The notes: a model not told the origin generated them from the letters alone. Positions 44,143-52,696 are shown, counted from the first letter of the stretch. The stretch: 64,000 nt of DNA from an uncultured Cytophagales bacterium (GCA_913057175.1 CAJXNP010000006.1:124001-188000); one strand, 5' to 3'. Numbers and translations: made by a program.

Positions 44143-45147
44143 TTATACTTTATGATATTTCTTTTCTCTTTGCAGACTTTTACTGGCTTCTTCACCTTTA
44201 ATGTCGATGACCAATTTAGCGCGTGCATGTCCGGTTTCCAGGTATGTCATTGCCTCCCGGATCTGTGCAAGCGGATATTTTCTCACAATGATTGGCTTCA
44301 GTTTTTCACTTTCCACGAGGTCTTTGAGATAATGCAGGTCTTTTCGGGTCACATCGATCGAAACCAAACGGATGTTGCTCTTTCGCGAAAGGCTTTTCAT
44401 CATAGCAGAAAACAGCCGGGAAACTGAAGTAAAGCCAACCACTGCGCAAGTACCACCCGGTTTCAATAGTTCTCGGTAGTCCCGAATGGACAGGTTTCCT
44501 ACGTTGTCGATGATGGCATCATATTGTATTCCAATTTCAGCTACTTTTTGTTGTGTATAATCGATCACGTGATCAGCACCAACCGATTTGACCAGTTCAA
44601 TGTTTCGACTGCTACATACCCCAGTCACTTCGGCGCCAATATGTTTGGCTATTTGAATGGAGAAAAGTCCAACGCCTCCTGATGAGCCGTTGATCAATAC
44701 CTTTTGGCCCGGTTTTACTTTGGCAAAATCTCGAAGGCTTTGCAAGGCAGTGATACCTGCTATGGACAAGGAGGCAGCCTCTTCAAAAGAGGCATTCGAT
44801 GGTTTGTGGATCAGCTTATCTTCTTCCACACATGTATATTCAGCTAATCCACCGAAATTGCTAAATCCAAAAACCAGATCTCCAATTTCAAAATGCGTTA
44901 CTTTTCGTCCTGCTTGTACAACTGTTCCTGCCACATCCATTCCAAGTATTTGGTTTCTTGGTTTGAAAAATCCGATGGATAGTCGTGCGAAGAGTGGCTT
45001 TCCTCTCATGTGGTGCCATTCATAGGGATTGATAGATGTAGAATGTACTTTTATAAGCACCTCATTTTCTTTTGGTTTAGGCTTTTCTATTTCTTTCAAT
45101 TCCAGCACTTCCGGTCCTCCGTATTTTTGATAGACAATTGCTTTCAT
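44143..45147 (-). CDS. MDR dehydrogenase / quinone-oxidoreductase-like
   Basis: 334 residues; start MKAIVYQKYGGPEVLELKEI, GMDVAGTVVQAGRKVTHFEI and the Rossmann turn GQKVLINGSSGGVGLFSIQI define a medium-chain dehydrogenase/reductase. Paralogue of the gene at 42936-43898. Its start lies 56 bases below the stop of the DUF4386 gene in the same direction. Substrate not evident. Confidence 0.92.
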   Translation of the reverse strand: MKAIVYQKYGGPEVLELKEIEKPKPKENEVLIKVHSTSINPYEWHHMRGKPLFARLSIGFFKPRNQILGMDVAGTVVQAGRKVTHFEIGDLVFGFSNFGGLAEYTCVEEDKLIHKPSNASFEEAASLSIAGITALQSLRDFAKVKPGQKVLINGSSGGVGLFSIQIAKHIGAEVTGVCSSRNIELVKSVGADHVIDYTQQKVAEIGIQYDAIIDNVGNLSIRDYRELLKPGGTCAVVGFTSVSRLFSAMMKSLSRKSNIRLVSIDVTRKDLHYLKDLVESEKLKPIIVRKYPLAQIREAMTYLETGHARAKLVIDIKGEEASKSLQREKKYHKV

Positions 45148-45203
45148 AATAATTAACTTTTTGATGTTTCCAATCTGACGACATTGCGGTTTTCCAAATT
45201 CAG

Positions 45204-45914
45204 CTACGCCGTTTTTAACTCAACCTGAGCACTATCCCGGGTCCCTTTTATCAATAACCACAATATGATGGCGAATTCGCCCACGGTACCAGTGATGCTG
45301 GTGAATTCCGACACCAGGCCGCGGATATCCGGATAGATCAAAGCCGCAAATGTATGGGCCAGGTAGCCGAAACAAGCAATCATAAGCAGGATCCCAAAGA
45401 CCTTTGGAATGAATCCTGATTTATAAACCAGCACGCCAAATGGAAACAGCCATAATCCCCAGAAGATCTCAACGATATTTATCCCATGATAATAGAGCTC
45501 GATACAAAACATGCTAAGGGATTGAAGCTGTTCCTGGTTAAAGGACTGCAGGAAGTCATTACCGCTCAACAGAATCAACGGCGCGATGTGGATCAATTCA
45601 CTGACAAAAGTGATAGGGATGGAAACGACTACAAATGTTACCATCAATTTGGCATTGTTCTCATCCACATCTTTAAACAACCGGTACAATTTGAGTACTA
45701 AAAAGATGAACAACGTCTGACAGATGAGGTTTCCGAGAATACCATAACGATACAGCAATTCCGACTGAATGATATTGTTTGCAGTGGCTGCTGCATTTCC
45801 TTCCACCATGATTTGGGAGGGTATATACATTAACCCGAAAATACCGGTTATTCCAAGTAATAAATACCATAAACCGGCTGTTCTGGCAGTCTTCTTTCTT
45901 GAAATGGAGGTCAT
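45204..45914 (-). CDS. DUF4386 membrane protein
   Basis: 236 residues, about six membrane helices. RKTARTAGLWYLLLGITGIF near the start and GLWLFPFGVLVYKSGFIPKV with FGILLMIACFGYL in the second half are typical of DUF4386. Function unknown. Its ATG overlaps the preceding small membrane protein stop (ATGA), so translation is coupled. Confidence 0.88.
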   Translation of the reverse strand: MTSISRKKTARTAGLWYLLLGITGIFGLMYIPSQIMVEGNAAATANNIIQSELLYRYGILGNLICQTLFIFLVLKLYRLFKDVDENNAKLMVTFVVVSIPITFVSELIHIAPLILLSGNDFLQSFNQEQLQSLSMFCIELYYHGINIVEIFWGLWLFPFGVLVYKSGFIPKVFGILLMIACFGYLAHTFAALIYPDIRGLVSEFTSITGTVGEFAIILWLLIKGTRDSAQVELKTA

Positions 45915-46096
45915 ATTCCCAAATATTTAAACCCTTCGTAAACAAAAAAAGCAGGCCAGACAATGGCTTTAAAAAAGCCCAGAACACCAAACCAAAAACT
46001 GGTCGCGGTAGAGATAAAGTAAATTGCCGCGCCAACGAATCCCAATCCGTAAAAACAGCTGGAATTATTTCCACATTTATAATTTTCTTTTTTCAT
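45911..46096 (-). CDS. Small two-helix membrane protein
   Basis: 61 residues from the ATG at 46096; an upstream ATG at 46120, overlapping the DUF4249 stop, would add eight residues. The sequence MKKENYKCGNNSSCFYGLGF, then GAAIYFISTATSFWFGVLGF and FKAIVWPAFFVYEGFKYL has two hydrophobic segments and resembles small proteins common in Bacteroidota. Function unknown. It overlaps the next gene by four bases. Confidence 0.75.
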   Translation of the reverse strand: MKKENYKCGNNSSCFYGLGFVGAAIYFISTATSFWFGVLGFFKAIVWPAFFVYEGFKYLGI

Positions 46097-46119
46097 CTTA
46101 TTAAATTTTGAGTTGAACA

Positions 46120-47460
46120 TTATTCACTAATTCGTTTTGCTTCATCCGCCATTTCCTGCGTCAGCTTTTTTCCGGCTGAGCTGACTGCGGCGATGTTGAA
46201 AAACCCTGCAATGTCTGTTGTGGAATTCTCATTTGTACTTTCAAGATTTGTCAAAGAATTTGCCAAAGGCATAGCAAACAGTTCTGCAAATCCTCCCGGT
46301 CGATCGATCTGAAAATATACCCCATACAGAAAGTCAAAGGCTTGTTGATCAAGGGAATGAATCTCAACGTAAACCGAATCACCCACCAGGTAAGGAGGTA
46401 GATATTCGTTGTCATTTTCCGGGTCTTCATCAAATGGATTGATGAATTCCTGCCGGATGGGAATGATGAATACTTCTCCATCGATAGATTGACCAGAAGA
46501 GAAACCAGCATCATAAGCCATATTTAATTCTGATGGTTTGCCTAGGTAAACACCGTTTTTCCAGGCCTTGATCCAATAAGCATCTCCTACGCCAGCAGGA
46601 TCCGATGCGATGAACTCTGCCATGTAATAATCCTGTTTGACGATCAGGTCTTCCTCTTTATAGTTGAATCTGAATGAGTCGATAGGAGGGACTCTGCCCA
46701 AGCGGGAATATGCTTCAAAGGTTTCTCCTTCTACCGTAACGGTTAACCTGTACTCATGACCAATTATGCCAAATGGTTCACTAACAGGATCCCAGAAATA
46801 GGAAGAAGAACCTTCCTCAAATTCGTAAGTCGTTCCGTCGTCTAAATCCTCAATGAATACTTCCGCATTGGGGATTTTAGACGGATAGGAATCTTCAAAA
46901 TAAGGTTGTGATCTGGTAATCTTAATCTCCTGCCTCTCTATCTTCTGGTCTACCCATGCATCGACAACGATAATTTCCTTAGCAGGCTCCAATTCCGGAT
47001 AGATGGTGGTTTCACACGCAGAAAATAAAACTGTGAGTATTACTAAAAGGGTCGGAAGCCCGAAGACGGAAGCCCGAAGAGAATTCTCAACAATTTGACT
47101 ACCGGCTTCGGACTCCCAACTTCCGACTTCCAGGTTTTTACCGTCCTCAGTTTTAACCAAGGTGGGCCTACTCCTTTGAAATGTTTTACCGCAAAGGTTC
47201 GCAGAGTTTTTGCGCAGAGTTTCGCAAAGATTTTCTTTGTGTTCCTTTGTGTGTTCCTTTGTGTGTTCTTTGTGAAACTTTGTGTTATAACTACTTCGGC
47301 CTTCCACCTCCCGACTTTTTACCCGCCGTAGTTTTAACGAAGGCGGGCGGACTTCGGACTTCGGTTTTCCGACTTCCATTCCTTCAAAATACCATCGTGT
47401 AATCTCTTCAAAGAATTTTCTGTAAGTAGCATTCACGTTATTTTTATTAACCGTTATCAT
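46120..47460 (-). CDS. DUF4249 lipoprotein with a repeat-derived N-terminal insertion
   Basis: From about residue 138 this is a normal DUF4249 lipoprotein: the hydrophobic core TLLVILTVLFSACETT (Cys149), ELEPAKEIIVVDAWVDQKIE, IKITRSQPYFEDSYP and the FEGMPI-like domain, and a C-terminus ending QEMADEAKRISE. It normally partners the TonB receptor encoded four bases upstream. The oddity is residues 29-137, encoded by a composite repeat (47049-47377) and rich in KEHTKEH-type sequence. The lipoprotein signal is thus buried about 138 residues from the first ATG. No ATG, GTG or TTG start lies close before the signal. Either the long form is made, or the gene is broken. The rest shows no frameshift. 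Confidence 0.8.
   Translation of the reverse strand: MITVNKNNVNATYRKFFEEITRWYFEGMEVGKPKSEVRPPSLKLRRVKSREVEGRSSYNTKFHKEHTKEHTKEHKENLCETLRKNSANLCGKTFQRSRPTLVKTEDGKNLEVGSWESEAGSQIVENSLRASVFGLPTLLVILTVLFSACETTIYPELEPAKEIIVVDAWVDQKIERQEIKITRSQPYFEDSYPSKIPNAEVFIEDLDDGTTYEFEEGSSSYFWDPVSEPFGIIGHEYRLTVTVEGETFEAYSRLGRVPPIDSFRFNYKEEDLIVKQDYYMAEFIASDPAGVGDAYWIKAWKNGVYLGKPSELNMAYDAGFSSGQSIDGEVFIIPIRQEFINPFDEDPENDNEYLPPYLVGDSVYVEIHSLDQQAFDFLYGVYFQIDRPGGFAELFAMPLANSLTNLESTNENSTTDIAGFFNIAAVSSAGKKLTQEMADEAKRISE
47049..47377 (-). repeat. Composite repeat, full copy A (inside the DUF4249 frame)
   Basis: On the minus strand the order is: GGAAGTCGGAAAACCGAAGT run; the palindromic CCCGCC-TTCGTTAAAACTAC-GGCGGG (47322-47347); GTAAAAAGTCGG; an ACAAAG module with three tandem GGAACACACAAA-like units (47239-47272); CTTTGCGAAACTCTGCG; AACCTTTGCGGTAAAAC; a second TTAAAACT core (47134-47168); and GAAGCCCGAAG/CTTCCG runs. 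Copy B at 50483-50667 has the same modules in the same order. Confidence 0.8.
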
Positions 47461-47464
47461 TTTC

Positions 47465-49858
47465 TTAAAATTTAAAGTTGTAGGAAATAGCAGGAATCAG
47501 CGTTCCTATGATGGATAATTGGGTTGAGGAGGTGACAATGGGCTTGTCGCCAAGCTGTCTGTCCGTACCTTGAGAGAAATAGATGCTAAAAGGATTTTCC
47601 CTTGCATACAAATTGTAGAAAGAGATCACAAAATGATCGTTCCCTGACCGTCCTTTCTTTCCTCTCCAGATATTGTGAAAGGTGACGGAGACATCCAGCC
47701 TGTGATAATCAGGAATCCGAACATTGTTTCGTTTATTATCGCCGATGTATGGGATGACATATTCCTGGATTGTGATCCTGTCAGTAGGGTAGGTGACAGG
47801 TGTTCCTGAAAGAAAGGTGAAGTTAGCTGATAGGGAAACTTTTTGACTGAGATCATAAAAAGCAGCCATTTTCAGGTTATGTCGCTGGTCGTACCGGGTC
47901 GGGTACCAGTTGCCTATTCGGTTTTTCTTGTCATCACCAAAATTGATCCCATCGGCTTTCAGTTCCGATTTTCCCAAAGTATAGCTAGCCCAGCCTGTGA
48001 GTCTCCCAGCATTTTTCTTCGCGTAAAGTTCCAGACCATATGCCCGGCCATCTCCAGATAGCAATTGGGATTCCAGGTATTCATTACCAAAAATATCGGC
48101 ACCATCGATGTATTCTACCTGGTTTTTGTTCCATTTGTAATAGATCTCTGCAGATGTTTCGTATTTATTTCCACCGAAATTCCTGAAGTATCCCAAAGCG
48201 ACCTGATCTCCCTGCTGAGGTTTGATGTTATTTGTCGAAGGTTGCCAGACATCGATAGGGGTGGAAGCAGTAGTATTTGAGATCAAGTGGATGTATTGAT
48301 TCATTCGGTTGTAGCTTCCTTTGATCGACGAGCTTGGGTTCAGCTGATACCGAAAGGAAAAGCGTGGCTCCAGGTTTCCGAAAGATTCAATCGTTTCCCA
48401 CTCGTCTTTTTCCGTAGTATAAAGCAATGGCTTTTCCATTCCCGGAATGGTGTCTCCATAGTGATAGACTGTGCCACCGAGGTAATTAAAATAGCTGTAC
48501 CGCAATCCGTATTGAATGGATAAATTATCGCTTATTCGTTGATCATTTCCGATGTAGATCGCACCTTCCAAAGCTTTGCGTTCATCCAGGCTGAAATCTA
48601 CTTCTTCTCCTTCCGTGATCGTTTGAGTTGTTGCCGGTTCAAAGCGATAAAGGATTGCCTCCCCACCAAATGTCAGTTCATTGTTTGTGTTGATAAACCA
48701 GGTATATTCTGGCTTGAAGTTGTATGTGCTGATCCTTGCTTTCCACCCAAACCGATCGGTTTCGCTGTCCCCGAATTTGAATCCATAGTCATAATTGCTG
48801 TAAAACAAGGTGTAATTTGAAAACAACCTATTGGAGTGAAGGTGGTTCCAACGGAATGTCGCCGTACGGTTTCCCCAGTCAAATCCCTGGTATTTATCAA
48901 ATTTAAAGACATCCCTGCCCATGTAGCCGGACAGATAGATCCGGTTTTTATCGTTGATGTTAAAATTGGTCTTGGCAGTAAGATCGTAGAAATACAAGCC
49001 TGCTCCATCGTCCAATACATCCGTAAATGGCCTGGCCAGAACGTCAGCGTAAGACCTTCTTCCGGCAATGATAAAGGATGATTTATCTTTTTTGATCGGG
49101 CCTTCTACCGCAAGACGGCTAAAGACGGTGCCTATTCCTCCGTTGACGGAAAACTTTTTGCTATTTCCTTCTTTCATTCGAATATCGAGAATGGAAGAAA
49201 GCCTTCCCCCGTATTTAGCCGGAATGCCTCCCTTATAAAGTTTTACATCTTTCACGGCATCCGGATTGAAAACCGAAAAGAAACCAAATAGATGTGACGA
49301 TTGATACACAGGAGCTTCATCCAGCAAAACTAAATTTTGTCCAACACTTCCTCCCCTTATATTAAACCCGGAAGCGCCTTCTCCAACTGTGCTTACTCCT
49401 GGCAGCATCTGGATACTTTTAATGATGTCCACTTCCCCGACAAAAGCAGGGATCTTTTCGATGGTTTTGATATTCATTTTGGCCGTGCTCATTTCAAGAC
49501 TACCAACATTTTCATCTATGGCATCGTCGGATATTACAATTTCTTCCATCTGTCTATCCGAAACATTTAATTCAAGATCGAGCCGTGTGTCTTCGGTGAG
49601 ATCAATTTTCTTGTGTACATCTCCAAAGCCAAGGTATTGGAAATCAATGTTGTAATGACCTTTTGGCAGGGTGATGGAATAAAAACCATATACATTGGTA
49701 GTAGTTCCACCTGAAATTTCTCTGACGTAAATAGTTGCCCCGATCAGGGCTTCCCCATTGCTGGCATCTTTAACATAGCCACTGAGGGTTAGTTGCTTTT
49801 GACCGTAGGCAGTCAGCGTTAAAAAAGAACATAGTAATCCTGTTAGAAATTTTTTCAT
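47465..49858 (-). CDS. TonB-dependent receptor with carboxypeptidase-regulatory-like domain
   Basis: Outer-membrane receptor of 797 residues. It has a signal peptide (KFLTGLLCSFLTLTAYGQ), then a CarboxypepD_reg-like domain (about 22-100, SGYVKDASNGEALIGATIYV), a plug domain (IQMLPGVSTVGEGASGFNIRG, VGQNLVLLDEAPVYQSSHLFG), and a 22-strand-type barrel ending in ISYNFKF with a terminal Phe, as needed for BAM-mediated insertion. It is the SusC-like partner of the DUF4249 lipoprotein. The ligand is not known; no degradative genes are linked. It is preceded by an 80-base gap after the GIN-like gene. Confidence 0.95.
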   Translation of the reverse strand: MKKFLTGLLCSFLTLTAYGQKQLTLSGYVKDASNGEALIGATIYVREISGGTTTNVYGFYSITLPKGHYNIDFQYLGFGDVHKKIDLTEDTRLDLELNVSDRQMEEIVISDDAIDENVGSLEMSTAKMNIKTIEKIPAFVGEVDIIKSIQMLPGVSTVGEGASGFNIRGGSVGQNLVLLDEAPVYQSSHLFGFFSVFNPDAVKDVKLYKGGIPAKYGGRLSSILDIRMKEGNSKKFSVNGGIGTVFSRLAVEGPIKKDKSSFIIAGRRSYADVLARPFTDVLDDGAGLYFYDLTAKTNFNINDKNRIYLSGYMGRDVFKFDKYQGFDWGNRTATFRWNHLHSNRLFSNYTLFYSNYDYGFKFGDSETDRFGWKARISTYNFKPEYTWFINTNNELTFGGEAILYRFEPATTQTITEGEEVDFSLDERKALEGAIYIGNDQRISDNLSIQYGLRYSYFNYLGGTVYHYGDTIPGMEKPLLYTTEKDEWETIESFGNLEPRFSFRYQLNPSSSIKGSYNRMNQYIHLISNTTASTPIDVWQPSTNNIKPQQGDQVALGYFRNFGGNKYETSAEIYYKWNKNQVEYIDGADIFGNEYLESQLLSGDGRAYGLELYAKKNAGRLTGWASYTLGKSELKADGINFGDDKKNRIGNWYPTRYDQRHNLKMAAFYDLSQKVSLSANFTFLSGTPVTYPTDRITIQEYVIPYIGDNKRNNVRIPDYHRLDVSVTFHNIWRGKKGRSGNDHFVISFYNLYARENPFSIYFSQGTDRQLGDKPIVTSSTQLSIIGTLIPAISYNFKF

Positions 49859-49938
49859 TTCTGATTTTAATTTATGGTTGATTAAAAGTTTGGTTAACCG
49901 GACTTTGCCAGTCCGCTCGATATGTATTTTTTAATTAT

Positions 49939-50469
49939 TTACATTTCCGTATCAATTAAATGAAGTTTTGTGTTACCCGAAGTATTGAATGTAGTTGCCC
50001 TGATCTGGTTGTTGATCCCGGTAAACGAACTTTCATTTTCCAGGATAACCTTCAGGGAATCAGTCTGGAAACCATTTAACTCTATGGTCGTTCGATCAGC
50101 TGCTTTGAGTGTCTTTAATTCCGGCATCATGATCCTGACTTTCTTTTGATCAGAATCGCTGAGACCTGCTTGATCATCAAATTTAAAATATAACGTACCT
50201 TGTATGTTTTCAATATCAGGTTTTGGAACACCTGTTTTTTGGACTTCTACTTCTATCTTGAATTCACGGCCTTTTTGGATTCTCACTAGCCAGTTGCCGG
50301 AAAAATCCAGGTTTTTAAAGTCAGTTATCTCCAAAAGTTCGTATTGGTTTTCTGCATTGTATTTTGCCATCATTTTTTCAAGGTCGATCCGCCAGGCGAT
50401 CAAACTGGTCACGAGCAGAGCGATGACCAGCCCTGCAACAACAATCAATAGTTTTTTACTTGTTTTCAT
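49939..50469 (-). CDS. Membrane-anchored protein, GIN/DUF2807-like
   Basis: 176 residues with an N-terminal helix (LLIVVAGLVIALLVTSLIAW) and an extracytoplasmic domain. The pattern ITDFKNLDFSGNWLVRIQKG, then LKTLKAADRTTIELNGFQTD and KVILENESSFTGINNQ resembles the head-domain repeats of DUF2807/GIN-type proteins (turns with strands), though shortened. Function unknown. It sits between the GntR/ABC genes and the TonB receptor. Its start overlaps the end of the repeat-coded frame by 14 bases. Confidence 0.72.
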   Translation of the reverse strand: MKTSKKLLIVVAGLVIALLVTSLIAWRIDLEKMMAKYNAENQYELLEITDFKNLDFSGNWLVRIQKGREFKIEVEVQKTGVPKPDIENIQGTLYFKFDDQAGLSDSDQKKVRIMMPELKTLKAADRTTIELNGFQTDSLKVILENESSFTGINNQIRATTFNTSGNTKLHLIDTEM

Positions 50470-50686
50470 GGTTATAAAGTTTGAAGTCGGAAGTCGGAAG
50501 TCCGAAGATTTGAAATTTGTCAGGATTGGTTATACCACAAAGTTTCACAAAGTATTTTCGCAGAGGTTCACAAAGGTTTTCTCTGTGTAACTTTGAGAAT
50601 TCTTTGTGTAACTCGGTGGAACAGTATTTCCAGCTTTTTACAAGCGTAGTTTTAAATAAGTTGAACCGGCTTTTAGTTTTCATCAT
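50456..50686 (-). CDS. 76-residue frame encoded by repeat copy B
   Basis: Starts 14 bases before the GntR stop and ends 14 bases inside the next gene, so it bridges both. The part HRENLCEPLRKYFVKLCGIT aligns with HKENLCETLRKNSANLCGKT in the DUF4249 insertion, in the same repeat frame. It is probably not a functional protein, but its reading through may keep translation of the operon coupled. The initial MMKTKSRFN resembles the start of the next gene (MKTSKK). Confidence 0.35.
   Translation of the reverse strand: MMKTKSRFNLFKTTLVKSWKYCSTELHKEFSKLHRENLCEPLRKYFVKLCGITNPDKFQIFGLPTSDFKLYNHENK
50483..50667 (-). repeat. Composite repeat, full copy B
   Basis: Minus-strand order: TTAAAACTACGCTTGTAAAA (50633-50667), an ACAAAG/AGTTACACAGAG module (50534-50625) with CTTTGTGAACCTCTGCG and AACTTTGTGGTATAACC, then CTTCGGACTTCCGACTTCC (50483-50507). 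Module order matches copy A at 47049-47377. Confidence 0.8.
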
Positions 50687-51050
50687 TTTCCGATTTTAAA
50701 TATTGCTCGTAGATCTTTTCCACATCCTTCAAAGACAGATTCAACAGATCCATTTCCTTGAAAAATTTTGGCAATTCCTGGTTTACGAAGTCTTCTTTTC
50801 GAAGGGACTTTGTTTTTTCAAAACCATCATCCGACACAAAATATCCAATTCCCCTTTTATTGAATATGATTTCTTTTTCTTGCAGATAATTAAATGTTCT
50901 CATGACGGTGTTTGGGTTTACTTCCATGTTAACAGCCATTTCCCTCACAGATGGGATCCTGTCACCCGGCTTCCACTTTTCTGTGAGAATATTCTCACAA
51001 AACAGATCAGCTATCTGCAAATAAATGGCTTGATTATCATTAAATTCCAT
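50673..51050 (-). CDS. GntR-family regulator, YtrA type
   Basis: 125 residues, HTH only with a short tail, as in the YtrA branch. The winged helix is clear: IYLQIADLFCENILTEKWKP, DRIPSVREMAVNMEVNPNTV, and MRTFNYLQEKEIIFNKRGIG. YtrA-type regulators repress their own ABC genes and bind AGTGTA-spacer-TACACT sites; such a site lies ahead of the ABC ATPase. The ATG is two bases before the permease stop, so it belongs to the ABC operon. Confidence 0.92.
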   Translation of the reverse strand: MEFNDNQAIYLQIADLFCENILTEKWKPGDRIPSVREMAVNMEVNPNTVMRTFNYLQEKEIIFNKRGIGYFVSDDGFEKTKSLRKEDFVNQELPKFFKEMDLLNLSLKDVEKIYEQYLKSENDEN

Positions 51051-51051
51051 C

Positions 51052-51837
51052 CTACGCTTCCTTCTCTTTTAATCCCTGGTAAGTGATAATCCAGCAAACA
51101 GGAGCAAGTGCCCACCAGAAAATCCATTTTATAATTGACCAAAATTTATTTTCTCCAATTGTGCTGAGATGCTCGCACTCATAACCTGCGCAATCGTGCT
51201 CGGCGATAAACAAGTCTGACAGGAACAGGACGAAAATAATTCCGCAGGCCAGACCTGCTGCAATAACGGTTAGTACCGTTTTAGGCAGGATGTACCCCTT
51301 AAAATGAGTGGCCCCGACCATGAAAATCCCTTGAATTACAAGATAATATTTGATTGCGCTGAGCGCTATTCCACTAAACGGATTAAAGTTGGTGAATTTC
51401 AAAGGACTGAAAAGTAATTTCCCTATCGGTGTAGCGATCAACGTAAAACAGTAATAAGCAATGGTGTACACGATCACCCAGCAAATTGTAGTAAGAAACC
51501 ACATGCACAGAAATTTTTCCAGTGCAGAAACAGGTAGGGTAAGGTATCGATATCTTTTCAGGCTATTTCCCAGGTCACGGAATGTAAGGCTGCTTAAAAC
51601 AAATCCTCCAATAAGGATGTGAAAAGTGTAGCCGTCATTATGGTCATAAATGGTCATATCCTGCTCAATGAACGGAGTCAGAATCAAGCCAAGGATGAAG
51701 AGTGTGCCGAAGCTAATCCCGAAGACCATCCAGATCCCTTTTCTGCTCCGGAATAGTTCCATTTTAAGGTATGACCAGAATCTTGAAAAATTGAAATGAT
51801 TCGATCTGTGCATGAAATCAGTTTTTGAATATTTCAT
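51052..51837 (-). CDS. ABC transporter permease-like membrane protein
   Basis: 261 residues with about six membrane helices. An N-terminal FWSYLKMELFRSRKGIWMVF leads to the first helix, and LYHIL-type segments follow (GYTFHILIGGFVLSSLTFRD). It pairs with the ATPase whose gene it overlaps by 20 bases and with the GntR gene directly downstream. Such three-gene sets export or sense cell-envelope-active compounds; the substrate is unknown. Confidence 0.85.
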   Translation of the reverse strand: MKYSKTDFMHRSNHFNFSRFWSYLKMELFRSRKGIWMVFGISFGTLFILGLILTPFIEQDMTIYDHNDGYTFHILIGGFVLSSLTFRDLGNSLKRYRYLTLPVSALEKFLCMWFLTTICWVIVYTIAYYCFTLIATPIGKLLFSPLKFTNFNPFSGIALSAIKYYLVIQGIFMVGATHFKGYILPKTVLTVIAAGLACGIIFVLFLSDLFIAEHDCAGYECEHLSTIGENKFWSIIKWIFWWALAPVCWIITYQGLKEKEA

Positions 51838-52654
51838 TGATTTTTGCCGTATTGCTGACCACGGCGTTAAATAATATTTCCAGGTTCAAATTAGTCTCTT
51901 CCATCTTCTTGTTTTCCGTCACGATGGTATAGCCTCCAAATGTCGATTCGGAATAAACAAGGCTCCCATCTTCCGGCAATTTCGCTTGCTTAGTCATGGC
52001 AAGCTTTCTTGATAGCTGTTCATAATCCTGAAAAAAGATAATTTTTCCTTCTTCCATGATGATGATGGGATCGATAAGATTTTCCATATCCCTCGCCTGG
52101 TGAGTCGAAATGATAAAGCTTCGATCCTCGTGAATGGCATTTGCCAGGATCTTACGGAACTGGCTTTTCGAAGGAATGTCCAGTCCATTCGTAGGCTCAT
52201 CCAAAACCAAAAGTTTGCAATCGGTCGCAAGGCCAAAAGATAAAAGGAACTTCTTTTTTTGCCCATACGACAGGTTCGAAAGCTTTTGTTCCTTCACCAA
52301 TTTAAATTCATCGATGTATGCATTGAATACATCATGATCAAACCGCTGATAAAATGGGCTGTAAAGTTGAACGAACCGAGCCATTTTAATAGAAGGTAAA
52401 TGAAACTCTTCGGTAATCAGATATATTTCCTGAAGGAAATCCGGATAACGATTTTGGGGTTGAAATCCCTCGACATTTACTTTTCCCTCTATAGGGAACA
52501 ACAATCCTGTGATAATCTTAAGCAGGGTCGATTTGCCCGCCCCGTTTTTGCCCAGGAGACCATAAATATTTCCAGCGGGTAGGGACAAGTTCAGGTGATC
52601 AAACAAAGGGATGCCCTTGCTGTAGCCGAAAGAAAGATCTTCAATTTGTATCAT
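51818..52654 (-). CDS. ABC transporter ATP-binding protein
   Basis: 278 residues. Walker A GLLGKNGAGKSTLLKI (32-47), the signature LSYGQKKKFLLSFGL, Walker B LLVLDEPTNGLD and the H-loop IISTHQARDMENL are all present. It is of the YtrB/CcmA-type exporter group and is the first gene of the regulator-linked unit, overlapping the permease by 20 bases. A YtrA-like inverted repeat lies 18-42 bases upstream. Confidence 0.95.
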   Translation of the reverse strand: MIQIEDLSFGYSKGIPLFDHLNLSLPAGNIYGLLGKNGAGKSTLLKIITGLLFPIEGKVNVEGFQPQNRYPDFLQEIYLITEEFHLPSIKMARFVQLYSPFYQRFDHDVFNAYIDEFKLVKEQKLSNLSYGQKKKFLLSFGLATDCKLLVLDEPTNGLDIPSKSQFRKILANAIHEDRSFIISTHQARDMENLIDPIIIMEEGKIIFFQDYEQLSRKLAMTKQAKLPEDGSLVYSESTFGGYTIVTENKKMEETNLNLEILFNAVVSNTAKINEIFKN

Positions 52655-52670
52655 GTTTCAATAAGCATCA

Positions 52671-52696
52671 TAGTGTACTACTTAACTAATACACTA
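52671..52696 (-). promoter_or_regulatory. YtrA-like operator
   Basis: TAGTGTA and TACACTA are inverted around a near-palindromic 12-base spacer centred on TTAA. The half-sites AGTGTA/TACACT match those reported for the YtrA regulator of Bacillus, which have a 13-base spacer. It lies 17 bases ahead of the ABC ATPase start and about 170 from the divergent methyltransferase. Confidence 0.65.

Noticed and set aside
47095-47402. Plus-strand frames opposite the DUF4249 insertion
   Set aside because: Low complexity of the repeat leaves several frames open; the minus-strand frame is continuous with DUF4249.
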